A stretch of DNA of 64,000 nt. Origin: an uncultured Acinetobacter sp. (GTDB lineage: Bacteria > Pseudomonadota > Gammaproteobacteria > Pseudomonadales > Moraxellaceae). Below the pieces are notes generated by a model, which was not told the DNA's origin, searched no databases, and worked only from the letters and a program-made list of their open reading frames with translations. The stretch covers positions 1 through 64,000 of the forward strand of contig CAJYTY010000031.1 in assembly GCA_913777945.1 (NCBI GenBank), given 5' to 3'. Position numbers and translations under genes: made by a program. Below, one piece after another: positions 36,924-46,939 of the stretch (position 1 is the first letter of the stretch; each line of letters starts with the position of its first letter).

Positions 36924-38627
36924 TTAGTTCACTCTGCTGTGACGTATCATAACGTTTTTTAGCGTATTTTTTTGTGCTTCATCGGGTAAATCAAACTCAA
37001 ACTGAATAAAACTTTGCGTAATTAATTGAGCTTTGAGTAAATAAAGTACAAATTCCTCGGTGCCAATTTGAAGTTTTAGAGTATTTTGTTGCTGAAAAAC
37101 AGAATAGTTGGCGATGATTAAGGTGAGTTTTGCATGATCTAAATGCTGACTTTGAACCAGTAGAGCGGGCAGATAATGTGATTGATCTTGATTTTCTAGA
37201 CGTACCGCACAGGGCAAAACGTCTTTGGTTAAAATTTCGAGTCCCATTTCAAGATTTTTTTCTGAGGCTTGTTTGATCCAGCGAATCACACCGCCACGCC
37301 ATTTGCCATGGATGTTCTCTTTAACCAGAATCAACTCGCCAGTTTTTAAATGAGCAGGGATTTCCTCAGGCCATTTGATACGGTAACCACTTACACTCAT
37401 ATCGAGGATATCGGTCATATAGATTTTTTTTGCTTCACGCGTTAAGCGTGATGGCAGTGAAAACAGTGTTTTATCAATATTTTCAATGGAGAAGTGATCT
37501 GTAGTTTCGTTTAGTACGATGTCGTGCTCAAGGGTGTCGATAAAGTTTTTGCTTTTTGACAAGTAAAAATGAGCAGTATGAAGACCAAAGCAAATATGTA
37601 ATTGGCCTGATGATTCAAAACGCTCATGACGACGCTCGCCAATACTTCCTAAAATATTTTGTACATGAAACTTAAGCGCAGGCGTTAAAAACTGTTTTTC
37701 TATTGTAGAGAGATAATCATCACTCTTGTGTAGTGTTGCAGTGATATGTTCGAGCAAAGGTTGTGTTGAAATAAATAAATTAGGAAAAATTGCCGGATAT
37801 TGCTTTCGATTATAGGCTGGCGGCAGATCTTTGGTTTTATCAATAACATACTTCGAGCTTTGAGATTCTTTATATTCGAGTTGAATCAGCTTTGCCCATT
37901 CAAAACTACATTCGTATAAAGACTGAATTTCAGACTGACGAATCTGATTGGTATTGAGAATATGCAGCAAAATGACTTGATGATAGGATCGTAAAATATT
38001 TTTAAGAGGTCGATTAAGACCTTGCAGCTGGTTGATGTTTTCGAGCTCTACTTTGCCTTTTTGTGCCAGATCAAACAACCAGTGAATGCATAACCATTGG
38101 CCTGTGGCAGGTTTGCTGTACATCATTTGCTGCTGATACACCAGTTGAGTTAACTCATGCATGGCATAGTAAATCGATAATGTTTTGGCTGCCTTAAGAT
38201 TTTTCTTTTTATTCAGGGCAAAAAGTGAAAACTTTTGCTGTGTCAATTGTGCTGAACTTTGCTTGGCGATAATGATATAACCATTCGCCAGGCAGGTTCT
38301 TAAGCGAAAAGCAAGTTCAATAATATGATCGTTTCGATCGCTATGAATCAGACCTTGATTAAAAAAGTGGCTTTCTAGATGTTGTAGTACATGATTGAAT
38401 TGCGGTGATAAAATCTGTAAAAAATCAAATCGAAGCGTCTCTGAACATTCAAGTTCGTTGATTTCAATCAGTGCTTCAAATAATGCTTTGGCAGCATCAC
38501 CGAGCGGTAAAAGTGAAAGCGAACTGACCCAACATGCCACGGCGTCTGGCTCTGCGGCAGCAAAGCTCAGTTCATTTCGATTGAAAATGATGGGGCGTTG
38601 AAGAATGTCGGTAAAAACTTTATTCAT
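36924..38627 (-). CDS. PilZ-domain c-di-GMP-binding protein, 567 aa
   Basis: A large cytosolic protein. The N-terminal 320 residues are helical and unrecognised (KNLKAAKTLSIYYAMHELTQL). A PilZ-like domain begins near residue 348 with GERRHERF (RxxxR type) and continues to DMSVSGYRI, the D/N-x-S-x-x-G motif, but with an unusually long stretch of about 75 residues between them. A C-terminal beta-rich part follows. It is upstream of and probably co-transcribed with the FimX-like gene, so a joint role in pilus motility control is inferred. The epmB gene lies 22 bp further upstream. Confidence 0.7.
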   Translation of the reverse strand: MNKVFTDILQRPIIFNRNELSFAAAEPDAVACWVSSLSLLPLGDAAKALFEALIEINELECSETLRFDFLQILSPQFNHVLQHLESHFFNQGLIHSDRNDHIIELAFRLRTCLANGYIIIAKQSSAQLTQQKFSLFALNKKKNLKAAKTLSIYYAMHELTQLVYQQQMMYSKPATGQWLCIHWLFDLAQKGKVELENINQLQGLNRPLKNILRSYHQVILLHILNTNQIRQSEIQSLYECSFEWAKLIQLEYKESQSSKYVIDKTKDLPPAYNRKQYPAIFPNLFISTQPLLEHITATLHKSDDYLSTIEKQFLTPALKFHVQNILGSIGERRHERFESSGQLHICFGLHTAHFYLSKSKNFIDTLEHDIVLNETTDHFSIENIDKTLFSLPSRLTREAKKIYMTDILDMSVSGYRIKWPEEIPAHLKTGELILVKENIHGKWRGGVIRWIKQASEKNLEMGLEILTKDVLPCAVRLENQDQSHYLPALLVQSQHLDHAKLTLIIANYSVFQQQNTLKLQIGTEEFVLYLLKAQLITQSFIQFEFDLPDEAQKNTLKNVMIRHSRVN

Positions 38628-38648
38628 ATTGGCTGTAATACGTTTTAA

Positions 38649-39665
38649 TTAAAAAGTCAGCTTGCCAAATAACGGTGTTTTGTTTTTTTCGCCAGCAATC
38701 TCTCGAACCAGTTTTGGAACAAGATAACCGGGTAGGCCCGCCAAAATGTCATGATAAATCTCATCGATTTTTGATCCGCTCAGATCAAAATGCTGAGCAC
38801 CTTTTACTTTATCAAGTACATGCAGATAATACGGCATCACGCGTGCATCGAACAAGCGCTGACTGAGTTCAATCAAAGTTTGTGCATCATCATTAACGCC
38901 TTTGAGTAATACTGCCTGATTCAATGCGGTAATCCCATGTTGGCTTAATTTCTCTAAATATGCACAGGTTTGGTCATCAAGTTCGGCGGCATGGTTGGCA
39001 TGAATGACCATAATAATGCGTAAGCGCGTACTTTTTAAAATTTCAAGCAGTTCAGTATCAAGACGCTGCGGGATCACCACTGGAACACGCGAGTGAATAC
39101 GTAAAATTTTCACTTGCTGAAGCGATTCTAGGCGTTCGATCCAAAGTTTCAGTTTACGGTTACTGAGAGTGAGCGGATCTCCACCACTTAAAATTACTTC
39201 ATTGATATGTGGATTTTGCTCGATATAGGCTTTAATTTGGGGCCAGTCATCCTGTTTAGGTAAGTTTTCCTGATAAGGAAAATGCCGACGAAAGCAATAA
39301 CGACAATGAACAGCACAGGCACCGGTCAGGGTGAGTAAAAAACGAGATTGATATTTATGTAAAACCCCGGGGAGCTGGTTGGCTGCTTCTTCACCCAGTG
39401 GATCAGTCACAAATTCAGGATGTTCTTCAAGTTCAAGATGATGCGGCAATACTTGCAGCAGCAAAGGATCGAGTGGATCACCTTTACGCATTTTACCTAC
39501 AAAAGCACGAGGAACCCGTAATTTGAAGCTTTTGGATGCTAAAATTGCCCCAGACAATAATGCATCTGAACAGATCTCTAACTGATCAAGTAACTCAAAA
39601 GGATCGGTGATTAGATCACTGAGTTGCGATTGCCAGTTTTGCTCTTGATATAAATAGTTTATCAT
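38649..39665 (-). CDS. epmB: EF-P (R)-beta-lysine aminomutase EpmB
   Basis: A 338-residue radical SAM enzyme that turns alpha-lysine into (R)-beta-lysine, which is then attached to elongation factor P. The cluster motif CAVHCRYCFRRHFPY is near residue 116, and LSGGDPL and HSRVPVVIP are KamA-family marks. The length fits EpmB (about 340) rather than catabolic lysine 2,3-aminomutase (over 400). Its target gene efp lies divergently 70 bp away, which supports the call. Confidence 0.95.
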   Translation of the reverse strand: MINYLYQEQNWQSQLSDLITDPFELLDQLEICSDALLSGAILASKSFKLRVPRAFVGKMRKGDPLDPLLLQVLPHHLELEEHPEFVTDPLGEEAANQLPGVLHKYQSRFLLTLTGACAVHCRYCFRRHFPYQENLPKQDDWPQIKAYIEQNPHINEVILSGGDPLTLSNRKLKLWIERLESLQQVKILRIHSRVPVVIPQRLDTELLEILKSTRLRIIMVIHANHAAELDDQTCAYLEKLSQHGITALNQAVLLKGVNDDAQTLIELSQRLFDARVMPYYLHVLDKVKGAQHFDLSGSKIDEIYHDILAGLPGYLVPKLVREIAGEKNKTPLFGKLTF

Positions 39666-39735
39666 GCGACACGGAAAAAATAATGCTAGTCTAGCATTAA
39701 TACATTTAAGTTAGTAAGTTTGGAGTGTGCCAGTC

Positions 39736-40305
39736 ATGGCCAGTTATTCTACAAATGAATTCAAGCAAGGCCTTAAAGTCATGCTTGACGGTAACCCATG
39801 TTCAATCATGGAAAATGAATATGTAAAACCTGGTAAAGGTCAAGCGTTCAACCGTGTAAAACTTCGTAACCTTAAAACAGGTAAAGTTTTAGAAAAAACA
39901 TTCAAGTCTGGTGATTCATTAGAAGCTGCTGATATTGTTGAAGTTGAGATGGACTATCTTTACAACGACGGCGAGCTATGGAATTTCATGGACCCTGTTA
40001 CGTTTGAACAAATTGCAGCAGACAAAACTGCAATGGGCGATGCAGCGAAATGGTTAAAAGACGACTCGAACGAGAAGTGCACCATCATGCTGTTTAATGG
40101 TGTTCCATTAAACGTTAGTGCGCCAAACTTTGTGGTATTAAAAATTGTTGAAACCGATCCGGGTGTTCGTGGCGATACCTCTGGCGGTGGCGGTAAGCCT
40201 GCGAAACTTGAAACAGGTGCTGTAGTACGCGTACCTTTATTTGTTCAGCAAGAAGAAAGCGTTCGTGTAGACACCCGTACAGGTGAATATTTAGAGCGTG
40301 CATAA
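39736..40305 (+). CDS. efp: Elongation factor P
   Basis: A 189-residue translation factor that rescues ribosomes stalled on polyproline. Three beta-barrel domains fit the usual length. The modified lysine sits in VKPGKGQAF (K34), the substrate of EpmA/EpmB. The frame opens at GTG 39727, but ATG 39736 gives MASYSTNEF and has GGAG at proper spacing. It is divergent from epmB, and a terminator follows. Confidence 0.97.
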   Translation: MASYSTNEFKQGLKVMLDGNPCSIMENEYVKPGKGQAFNRVKLRNLKTGKVLEKTFKSGDSLEAADIVEVEMDYLYNDGELWNFMDPVTFEQIAADKTAMGDAAKWLKDDSNEKCTIMLFNGVPLNVSAPNFVVLKIVETDPGVRGDTSGGGGKPAKLETGAVVRVPLFVQQEESVRVDTRTGEYLERA

Positions 40306-40328
40306 TCTTGATTGAATAGATTATGATG

Positions 40329-40357
40329 AAAGGGTGATAGATTATCACCCTTTTTTT
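40329..40357 (+). terminator. Terminator after efp
   Basis: Stem AAAGGGTGATA with TATCACCCTTT and a 3-nt loop, then T run. Confidence 0.92.
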
Positions 40358-40467
40358 ATGCCAAAGTAGTACATTAAAATAACAAAATAAGGAGTAAAGT
40401 CACGAGCTTAAGTTTCACAAAAATACGTTTTAAAGGGCATTTCGTGTTTCAAACAATGAGGTTATAA

Positions 40468-42567
40468 ATGGATAATATACAAAGGAAATCTACCCTCAGC
40501 GCAAAACTTGGTTGGAGTTTGGTTGCCATTATTGGCGCAGTTTCATTTGGGATCCTTGCCATCAGTCGAGGTGAGCATGTCAACGCCGTTTGGCTCGTGC
40601 TCGCGGCCATCTGTGTTTACAGCATTGCGTATCGTTTTTACAGTTTATTCATCGCTACCAAAGTATTTGAATTAAATTCACGACGGTTAACCCCTGCACA
40701 TCGTTTAACCGATGGCTTAGATTATGTTCCAACCAATAAATATGTATTGTTTGGGCATCACTTTGCTGCAATTGCAGGTGCAGGGCCTTTGGTTGGTCCT
40801 ATTCTTGCTGCGCAGATGGGTTATTTACCAGGCACTATCTGGCTTTTGGTCGGTGTTGTGGTGGCTGGTGCAGTACAAGACTTTATGGTCTTGTTTATCT
40901 CGACGCGCCGAGACGGACGCTCGCTGGGTGAAATGGCCAAACAAGAGCTCGGTTCTTTTGCGGGTGTGGTTGTGATGCTGGGTGCACTGGGCGTCATGAT
41001 TATCATTCTAGCGGTTCTGGCACTGGTGGTGGTCAAAGCATTGGCACACAGTCCATGGGGCGTATTTAGTATTGCCGCAACCATTCCAATCGCACTCTTT
41101 ATGGGTGTGTATATGCGCTATTTACGTCCGGGTAAAATCGCAGAAGTCTCGATCATTGGCTTTGTACTGATGATGCTGGCCATTGTGTATGGTGGACATA
41201 TTGCAGCCGATCCATATTGGGGGCCATTTTTCACCCTGACAGGTACACAACTCACTTGGTGCCTAATAGTTTATGGCTTTATTGCTTCGGTATTACCGGT
41301 TTGGTTACTGCTTGCGCCACGTGATTATTTATCGACTTTCTTAAAAATTGGTGTGATTGCTGGTCTGGCAATCGGCATTATGGTGGCATTACCTGAGCTC
41401 AAAATGCCAGCGGTCATACATTTTATTGATGGGACGGGTCCAGTATTTTCTGGTAGTTTGTTCCCGTTTTTGTTTATTACCATTGCCTGTGGTGCGATTT
41501 CAGGTTTCCACGCCTTGGTTTCAAGTGGCACCACACCAAAACTGGTCGATAACGAAGTCAATATTCGTATGATCGGTTATGGCGGTATGTTAATGGAATC
41601 ATTTGTGGCCATCATGGCCATGATCTGTGCAACAGTACTGGATCCGGGAGTATACTTTGCCATTAATGCACCGGCAGCCGTTTTAGGGACCACGGTCGAA
41701 ACCGCAGCAGAAGCGGTGCGTAACCTTGGTTTTATGGTTACCCCAGAAGCATTAACCTTGCTGGCTCAAGAAGTAGGTGAGTCGACCATTTTATCGCGTA
41801 CGGGTGGAGCACCAACCTTTGCCATTGGTATGGCGCACATCATCTCTGAAATTTTCAACAATCGCTCGATGATGGCTTTCTGGTATCACTTTGCGATCTT
41901 GTTTGAAGCTTTATTTATTTTAACCGCAGTTGATGCCGGTACCCGTGCATGCCGTTTTATGGTTCAGGACACTGTTGGTATTGTGATTCCCGCAATCAAA
42001 AAATCAGGCTCATTTGTGGGGAATATTATCGGTACTGCTGTTGCTGTGGGTGGATGGGGCTTCTTCGTTTATCAAGGCGTAGTTGATCCGCTTGGTGGGA
42101 TTAACTCGTTGTGGCCGCTGTTTGGTGTAGGTAACCAAATGCTTGCTGCAATGGCACTGATTTTAGGTACAGTCATCTTGTTTAAGATGAAAAAAGAAAA
42201 GTATGTTTGGGTCACGATTGTTCCAACAATTTTCTTACTTGTGACCTGTATGACGGCTGGCTGGCAAAAGATTTTCCACGAAAATCCAAAAATTGGCTTT
42301 TTGGCACAGGCCAACCGTTTTTCAGATGCAATTGCTCGTGGTGAGCTATTAAAACCAGCAAAAACAATGGCAGAAATGCAAGCTGTAGTGATTTCAAATC
42401 AAATCAATGCAGTGCTATGTGGTTTCTTTATGGTGGTTGCAATCGTCATGGTGATTGCGTCGATTGGCGTGATTCGTCGTGCGCTTGCAAGCAAAGTCCC
42501 TACGGTCAATGAAGCACCTGCTGTGTATGAGGATGCAGATGCGTCTACCGTCACACAAGGAAAATAG
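40468..42567 (+). CDS. cstA: Carbon starvation protein A (pyruvate/peptide transporter)
   Basis: A 699-residue inner-membrane carrier with about 16 hydrophobic segments. Signatures are PTNKYVLFGHHFAAIAGAGPLVGP, FISTRRDGRSLGEMA, GFHALVSSGTTPK and GVGNQMLAAMAL. CstA-type proteins take up pyruvate or peptides in starved cells. The small YbdD-like gene starts 2 bp later, the usual pairing for this family. The start ATG 40468 follows GAGGTTATAA. Confidence 0.93.
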   Translation: MDNIQRKSTLSAKLGWSLVAIIGAVSFGILAISRGEHVNAVWLVLAAICVYSIAYRFYSLFIATKVFELNSRRLTPAHRLTDGLDYVPTNKYVLFGHHFAAIAGAGPLVGPILAAQMGYLPGTIWLLVGVVVAGAVQDFMVLFISTRRDGRSLGEMAKQELGSFAGVVVMLGALGVMIIILAVLALVVVKALAHSPWGVFSIAATIPIALFMGVYMRYLRPGKIAEVSIIGFVLMMLAIVYGGHIAADPYWGPFFTLTGTQLTWCLIVYGFIASVLPVWLLLAPRDYLSTFLKIGVIAGLAIGIMVALPELKMPAVIHFIDGTGPVFSGSLFPFLFITIACGAISGFHALVSSGTTPKLVDNEVNIRMIGYGGMLMESFVAIMAMICATVLDPGVYFAINAPAAVLGTTVETAAEAVRNLGFMVTPEALTLLAQEVGESTILSRTGGAPTFAIGMAHIISEIFNNRSMMAFWYHFAILFEALFILTAVDAGTRACRFMVQDTVGIVIPAIKKSGSFVGNIIGTAVAVGGWGFFVYQGVVDPLGGINSLWPLFGVGNQMLAAMALILGTVILFKMKKEKYVWVTIVPTIFLLVTCMTAGWQKIFHENPKIGFLAQANRFSDAIARGELLKPAKTMAEMQAVVISNQINAVLCGFFMVVAIVMVIASIGVIRRALASKVPTVNEAPAVYEDADASTVTQGK

Positions 42568-42569
42568 CG

Positions 42570-42872
42570 ATGGAACTAAGAATTGGAAAAAATGGTAAGG
42601 CGATGATTGTGAAAATCATCAAAATGACCATTATGTCGCAAAAAGATCTGCTTCTCTCACCTAAGAATTGGTCGAGAATTGCAAATTTATTTAAGCGCTT
42701 GCAGCAAAGTTTTCGCTTGATGGTAGGGGTGCCTGATTATCAGACTTATTTGGATCATATGAAGAAGCACCACGCGGATTTGACCCCGATGGATGAAAAA
42801 ACTTTTCATCGCTATTGTGTCGACTCTCGCTATCCATCGAAAGGTGGAAATTTGAAGAAATGTCCGTGCTAA
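42570..42872 (+). CDS. YbdD/YjiX family CstA accessory protein
   Basis: A 100-residue protein with the DUF466 core: LMVGVPDYQTYLDHMKKHH, FHRYCVDSRYPSKGG and a C-terminal Cys pair KKCPC. The family is small and almost always sits beside CstA/BtsT carriers, and in E. coli YbdD is needed for CstA transport. This copy has an N-terminal extension of about 30 residues. ATG 42570 has AAGGA upstream, so the extension may be real; an internal ATG at 42633 gives a more typical length. Confidence 0.85.
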   Translation: MELRIGKNGKAMIVKIIKMTIMSQKDLLLSPKNWSRIANLFKRLQQSFRLMVGVPDYQTYLDHMKKHHADLTPMDEKTFHRYCVDSRYPSKGGNLKKCPC

Positions 42873-42900
42873 TCGTTATGTAATTGCTTTAGAAAAAATA

Positions 42901-42936
42901 AAAAACGGTGTATGTTTGAGCATATGCCGTTTTTTT
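42901..42936 (+). terminator. Terminator after cstA-ybdD
   Basis: Stem ACGGTGTATG with CATATGCCGT (two G-U pairs), flanked by A and T runs. Confidence 0.85.
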
Positions 42937-42949
42937 ATGAGCCATTTCA

Positions 42950-43912
42950 ATGTGGAAAAAACAACAATTAGAATCATCGACATATGTAAAAGAACATTCA
43001 TCTCTTCAACATCATATTGAACATTACACGCCAAGCATTCAGCTTTTTTTAAATCAGATTAATCAGATCATTTTAGATAAACCGGTTCAAACTAAGCTGT
43101 CCTTGGTCTGTTTGCTGGCCAATGGGCATGTGCTATTTGAAGATTTACCGGGATTGGGTAAAACAACTTTGGCCAGTGCTTTGGCTAAGCTTGCGGGTTT
43201 GCACTTTAATCGGATTCAATTTACCAACGATATGCTGGCCAGTGATGTGATTGGCATGAATATGTTTAATCAAAAAGAATCTAATTTTGAGTTTAAGCAT
43301 GGCCCTATTTTTACCCAGATTTTACTGGCCGATGAAATCAATCGTTGTAGCCCCAAAACGCAAAGTGCGCTGTTGCAAGCGATGGAAGAGGGCGTAGTGA
43401 CCTTAGATAGTGTGACATATAAACTCCCCGAGCCATTTTGGGTGATTGCCACACAAAATCCAATTTTTCAGAGCGGCACTTATGCACTTCCTGAATCGCA
43501 GCTCGATCGTTTCCTCATGCGACTGAGCTTGGGATATCCGTCACGTGCGGCAGAAAAAAGCCTCTTACTTGATGCGTCAAGACAGACACTTCTTGAGCAA
43601 ATTACACCTGTATTGAGTCATGGCGATATTGTGTTGATGCAACAGTGTGTGCAGCAGGTGTATTTAAGTGATGTCGTATTAAATTATATATTGGATTTGG
43701 CTTCTTACAGTCGCTTGCAATCACATGGTCTTTCAACACGCGCTTTACTCGCAATTAAAATGGCTGCTCAGGCATTGGCATTTGTGGAAGGTCGTGAATA
43801 TGTCATTACAGACGATATACAAACAGTGTTTCCAGCGGTGGCTGCACACCGTATGAAAATGACCGAGCAGGATGCTCACTTACTCTTGGACCAGGTGGAG
43901 GTCAATGATTAG
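42950..43912 (+). CDS. MoxR-family AAA+ ATPase
   Basis: A 320-residue cytosolic ATPase of the MoxR group, thought to act as a chaperone for metal insertion or complex assembly. Walker A DLPGLGKTTLA, Walker B LLADEINRCSPK, sensor VIATQNPI and the arginine finger region LDRFLMRL are intact. The next genes encode DUF58 and TgpA-type transglutaminase proteins, the classic MoxR cluster. No good ribosome site is seen before ATG 42950, which follows the terminator by 14 bp, so the promoter position is odd. Confidence 0.9.
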   Translation: MWKKQQLESSTYVKEHSSLQHHIEHYTPSIQLFLNQINQIILDKPVQTKLSLVCLLANGHVLFEDLPGLGKTTLASALAKLAGLHFNRIQFTNDMLASDVIGMNMFNQKESNFEFKHGPIFTQILLADEINRCSPKTQSALLQAMEEGVVTLDSVTYKLPEPFWVIATQNPIFQSGTYALPESQLDRFLMRLSLGYPSRAAEKSLLLDASRQTLLEQITPVLSHGDIVLMQQCVQQVYLSDVVLNYILDLASYSRLQSHGLSTRALLAIKMAAQALAFVEGREYVITDDIQTVFPAVAAHRMKMTEQDAHLLLDQVEVND

Positions 43913-43920
43913 GAGTTTGG

Positions 43921-44829
43921 ATGATGCGGACACTCTGGCAGCGATGGTTAAAAAAACGTTTTCGGATGGAACAAAGCACCATCTTGAAGCAACGTGATAT
44001 TTTGATTTTTTTGCATCCCCAAGGCATATTGTTTCTGTTGTTAATTGTCATTACATTTATTGCCGGGATTAATTATGCCAATAATCTGATTTTGGGATTT
44101 TGCTTTTTAATTACGTCATTGCTGTGCATGAGTGTGTATCTTAGCTTTAAACAACTCCATCAACTCAAACTAGAAATTTTTTGTCCTGAAGTTGGACAGG
44201 TCAATCATGTATTGCAAATCCAGCTTCAGTTTAAACAGTCAAATCACGCGATCAGATACTTAATGATTCATTTGCCTGAATCTCAGCAATGTATATTACT
44301 TAACGAAATGAGTGGCAATATCGCATTGGAGTTTACACCCACCACACGAGGTGCGTTTGAATTGCCTCGGATAAAAATTATGTCGAGTTATCCGTTTGGA
44401 ATTGTACAAGCTTGGACGTATTTACAGGTGACACAAAAAATATGGATTGCACCCGCAAGTATCAGCATCGAGATGGAAGACAAGTATGTGCAGCTTAAGC
44501 AGCAACATGATTTGGATGACTTTCGTGAACTGCAAACTTATCGGGAAGGAGATACGCTACAGCATGTTTCATGGAAGCATCTTGCACGTGGGCAGGGATG
44601 GCTAACCAAACAATTTGAACCACACATTGAGCACAATCAGCTGGTGATTGATTACAGCGCGCTCCCTAGTCACGAACATGAACAAAAACTAAGCTGGATG
44701 ATGCATTTGATTGAAATGAGCGAGCAAGCTGATCGCTCTTTTTCACTGATTTTACCGCAAACTCATTTAAAGCCATCAATGGGAGCTAAGCACTCGATTC
44801 AGGCCCGAAAATTACTGGCGCAGGCCTGA
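43921..44829 (+). CDS. DUF58 domain protein
   Basis: A 302-residue protein with two membrane segments near residues 38-80 and the DUF58 signature LQTYREGDTLQHVSWKHLAR followed by LTKQFEP. DUF58 proteins adopt a VWA-like fold and go with MoxR ATPases and TgpA transglutaminases. GGAG precedes the ATG at 43921, 9 bp after the MoxR stop. The next gene starts 2 bp after it, so the three form one operon. Confidence 0.88.
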   Translation: MMRTLWQRWLKKRFRMEQSTILKQRDILIFLHPQGILFLLLIVITFIAGINYANNLILGFCFLITSLLCMSVYLSFKQLHQLKLEIFCPEVGQVNHVLQIQLQFKQSNHAIRYLMIHLPESQQCILLNEMSGNIALEFTPTTRGAFELPRIKIMSSYPFGIVQAWTYLQVTQKIWIAPASISIEMEDKYVQLKQQHDLDDFRELQTYREGDTLQHVSWKHLARGQGWLTKQFEPHIEHNQLVIDYSALPSHEHEQKLSWMMHLIEMSEQADRSFSLILPQTHLKPSMGAKHSIQARKLLAQA

Positions 44830-44830
44830 T

Positions 44831-46831
44831 ATGGATAAGCAACTTTATTTTGCTGTACTACCACTCACGATCATGGTGCTTGTGGCTCAATTTGCTTATA
44901 TGCCGACATCGGTGTCTTTGATTTGGCTCATTATGTTGCTGGTAATCGTATGGCGATATTTTTATGCTGCGCTAAAGCCTATTTCTAAATTATTTTTGGT
45001 TGCACTGGTGTGTACGGCGCTTGGTCTGATTTATTTATCTTTTAAAACCTTTTTGGGTGTCGAGGCGGGCGTAGCATTACTCACGACTTGCTTATATGCC
45101 AAATGTATCGAAAGTAAAAGTACCCGAGACTTATTGGTTGTATTTAATTTTGGTCTCTTTGTCTGTGCCAGTTTATTTCTACATAGTCAGTCAGCCTTGA
45201 TGCTTATTGGCGTTTTGGTTGGATTGATGTTTTGTTTAATTGGATTATATCGCATCCAAATTCATGGTTTTGTAGAGACAAACTCTACGAGATCATCTAT
45301 CAAGCACGATGTGATTTTAACATTACGAACCATTTTGATTTCAACTCCGTTTTTCCTGATTTTATTTATATTTTTTCCCCGCTTTCCACCACTTTGGCAT
45401 GTTCCGCTTACCTCTCACCAAGGCATGACTGGAATGAGTGACCAGATGTCGCCGGGTGACATTGCAGAATTGTCTCAATCGACCGCCTTGGCTTTTCGTA
45501 TTATGGGTGATCTTACGCAATTGCCCCCACAGCAACAGCGCTATTGGCGTGCGATGGTGCTTGATCAGTATGATGGTACTGTCTGGACGAGCCATACGGT
45601 TAATCAGCTTCCAATACGTAACGAAATATCCCTTCATCAGGCGGTTCGCTATCAATATTTATCGGCCTTGCCGAATCAGTCATGGATCATGGGATTAGAT
45701 CAATCAGGCGTGCGCGATCCAAATTATCAGCAGTATGCTGATGGCAGTATTAAACAAATTCGAAGACCATCAGGCACTGTACCTATCGAATTGTATTGGA
45801 TGCAAACACAGATCAATACTACTGCACGAGCGATACAGTTAAGACAAGCACTAGATGCACCCCAACAGCTTGCACCGCAGACTTTTTCACTTGCACAACA
45901 GCTCTGGCAGCAAAGTAATTCGAGCCCAAGTCTTTATATTGAGCGCGTACTACACTGGTATCAAACACAAGGTTTTGTTTACACCTTATCGCCTGGCGTA
46001 CTGAGCGGTAATCGAATGGATCAGTTTCTTTTTGAGCGCAAAGAAGGATTTTGTGAGCATTATGCATCAAGTTTTGTACTGTTGATGCGCTATGCAGGCA
46101 TACCGGCAAGAATAGTGGTGGGCTATCAAGGCGGACAGCTCGCACCCGATGCAAAAAGTTGGGAAGTTCGCCAGCTTGACGCTCATGCATGGACCGAAGT
46201 TTATTTAAATGATACATGGCAACGCATCGACCCAACTGCCGTGATTGCACCAGCTCGAATCGATGAAGGTATGCAACGCTATCTTGAGGGCAACCAAAAT
46301 GTCTGGGGTAATCAGGCGCAAAGTGGATGGGCAAGACACAATTTTAATTTTTTGAAAACACTCATCATCTGGCGCGATTATTTTGACTATCAATGGCAAA
46401 GTAAAGTAGTGGGCTATGATGTAAATCGTCAGCAGAATTTTTTGGCAGGTTTGGGAATTTTTTCCAGTACCAAAGCTATGTTGATGATGTTGAGTTTGAT
46501 TGCAGTGGTCGTCATCATTTTTGTGTGGGGCCATGGTTATTTTTATCGACCTAAACGCTCAAGACTTGAGCGCTTGATTAATGGCTTTAGCCATAAGATT
46601 CATAAATCACTGCAAAAAAATAAAAGTGAAACCTTCAAATCATGGTTTCAGCGACTTTCGATGCATGTAAAACATACAAAACCTTTTGATGATGCGATTG
46701 CTGTACATGAAAAAATTCAGTTTTCAGGTGAATTTTCAGACAAAGATTATATAAAATTCAAAGAATTGCTTAAACTGTGTGCATCTGAATTAAAGTCGTT
46801 AGAAAAAGCTTGTGTTCGTAAGGGAAACTGA
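44831..46831 (+). CDS. TgpA-type membrane transglutaminase-like protein
   Basis: A 666-residue membrane protein. The N-terminal 185 residues hold five or six helices (DUF3488 region), followed by a large periplasmic domain and a helix near 545-570. The transglutaminase core has the catalytic Cys in KEGFCEHYASSFVLLMR, the His in LDAHAWTEVYL and the Asp in QRIDPTAV. TgpA of Pseudomonas aeruginosa is essential there and acts in the periplasm; its substrate is unknown. It is the last gene of the MoxR-DUF58-TgpA operon and ends 18 bp before the tRNA-Val gene. Confidence 0.9.
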   Translation: MDKQLYFAVLPLTIMVLVAQFAYMPTSVSLIWLIMLLVIVWRYFYAALKPISKLFLVALVCTALGLIYLSFKTFLGVEAGVALLTTCLYAKCIESKSTRDLLVVFNFGLFVCASLFLHSQSALMLIGVLVGLMFCLIGLYRIQIHGFVETNSTRSSIKHDVILTLRTILISTPFFLILFIFFPRFPPLWHVPLTSHQGMTGMSDQMSPGDIAELSQSTALAFRIMGDLTQLPPQQQRYWRAMVLDQYDGTVWTSHTVNQLPIRNEISLHQAVRYQYLSALPNQSWIMGLDQSGVRDPNYQQYADGSIKQIRRPSGTVPIELYWMQTQINTTARAIQLRQALDAPQQLAPQTFSLAQQLWQQSNSSPSLYIERVLHWYQTQGFVYTLSPGVLSGNRMDQFLFERKEGFCEHYASSFVLLMRYAGIPARIVVGYQGGQLAPDAKSWEVRQLDAHAWTEVYLNDTWQRIDPTAVIAPARIDEGMQRYLEGNQNVWGNQAQSGWARHNFNFLKTLIIWRDYFDYQWQSKVVGYDVNRQQNFLAGLGIFSSTKAMLMMLSLIAVVVIIFVWGHGYFYRPKRSRLERLINGFSHKIHKSLQKNKSETFKSWFQRLSMHVKHTKPFDDAIAVHEKIQFSGEFSDKDYIKFKELLKLCASELKSLEKACVRKGN

Positions 46832-46849
46832 ATATTATTGCAACCACTT

Positions 46850-46926
46850 AGGCGTATAGCTCAGTTGGTTAGAGCGCTACGTTGACATCGTAGAGGTCTC
46901 CAGTTCGAGTCTGGATATGCCTACCA
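46850..46926 (+). tRNA. tRNA-Val (GAC)
   Basis: A 77-nt cloverleaf: acceptor AGGCGTA/TATGCCT (one G-U), D stem GCTC/GAGC, anticodon stem CTACG/CGTAG with loop TTGACAT (anticodon GAC, valine), T arm TCCAG-TTCGAGT-CTGGA, discriminator A and encoded CCA. Phage genes begin just after it, so its 3' half is the likely integration site. Confidence 0.96.
46880..46926 (+). other. Probable prophage attachment site (attL) in the tRNA 3' half
   Basis: The tyrosine integrase lies 220 bp downstream of the tRNA end, and tRNA 3' halves are standard targets of such enzymes. The exact core cannot be fixed, because the second copy (attR) lies outside the window. The limits given are only the anticodon-to-CCA half of the tRNA. 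Confidence 0.5.
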
Positions 46927-46939
46927 TATATATATCAAA

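Noticed and set aside
45819..46334. 171-codon open frame opposite the transglutaminase gene
   Set aside because: It is a shadow of a conserved gene, with no ribosome site and no recognisable motif.
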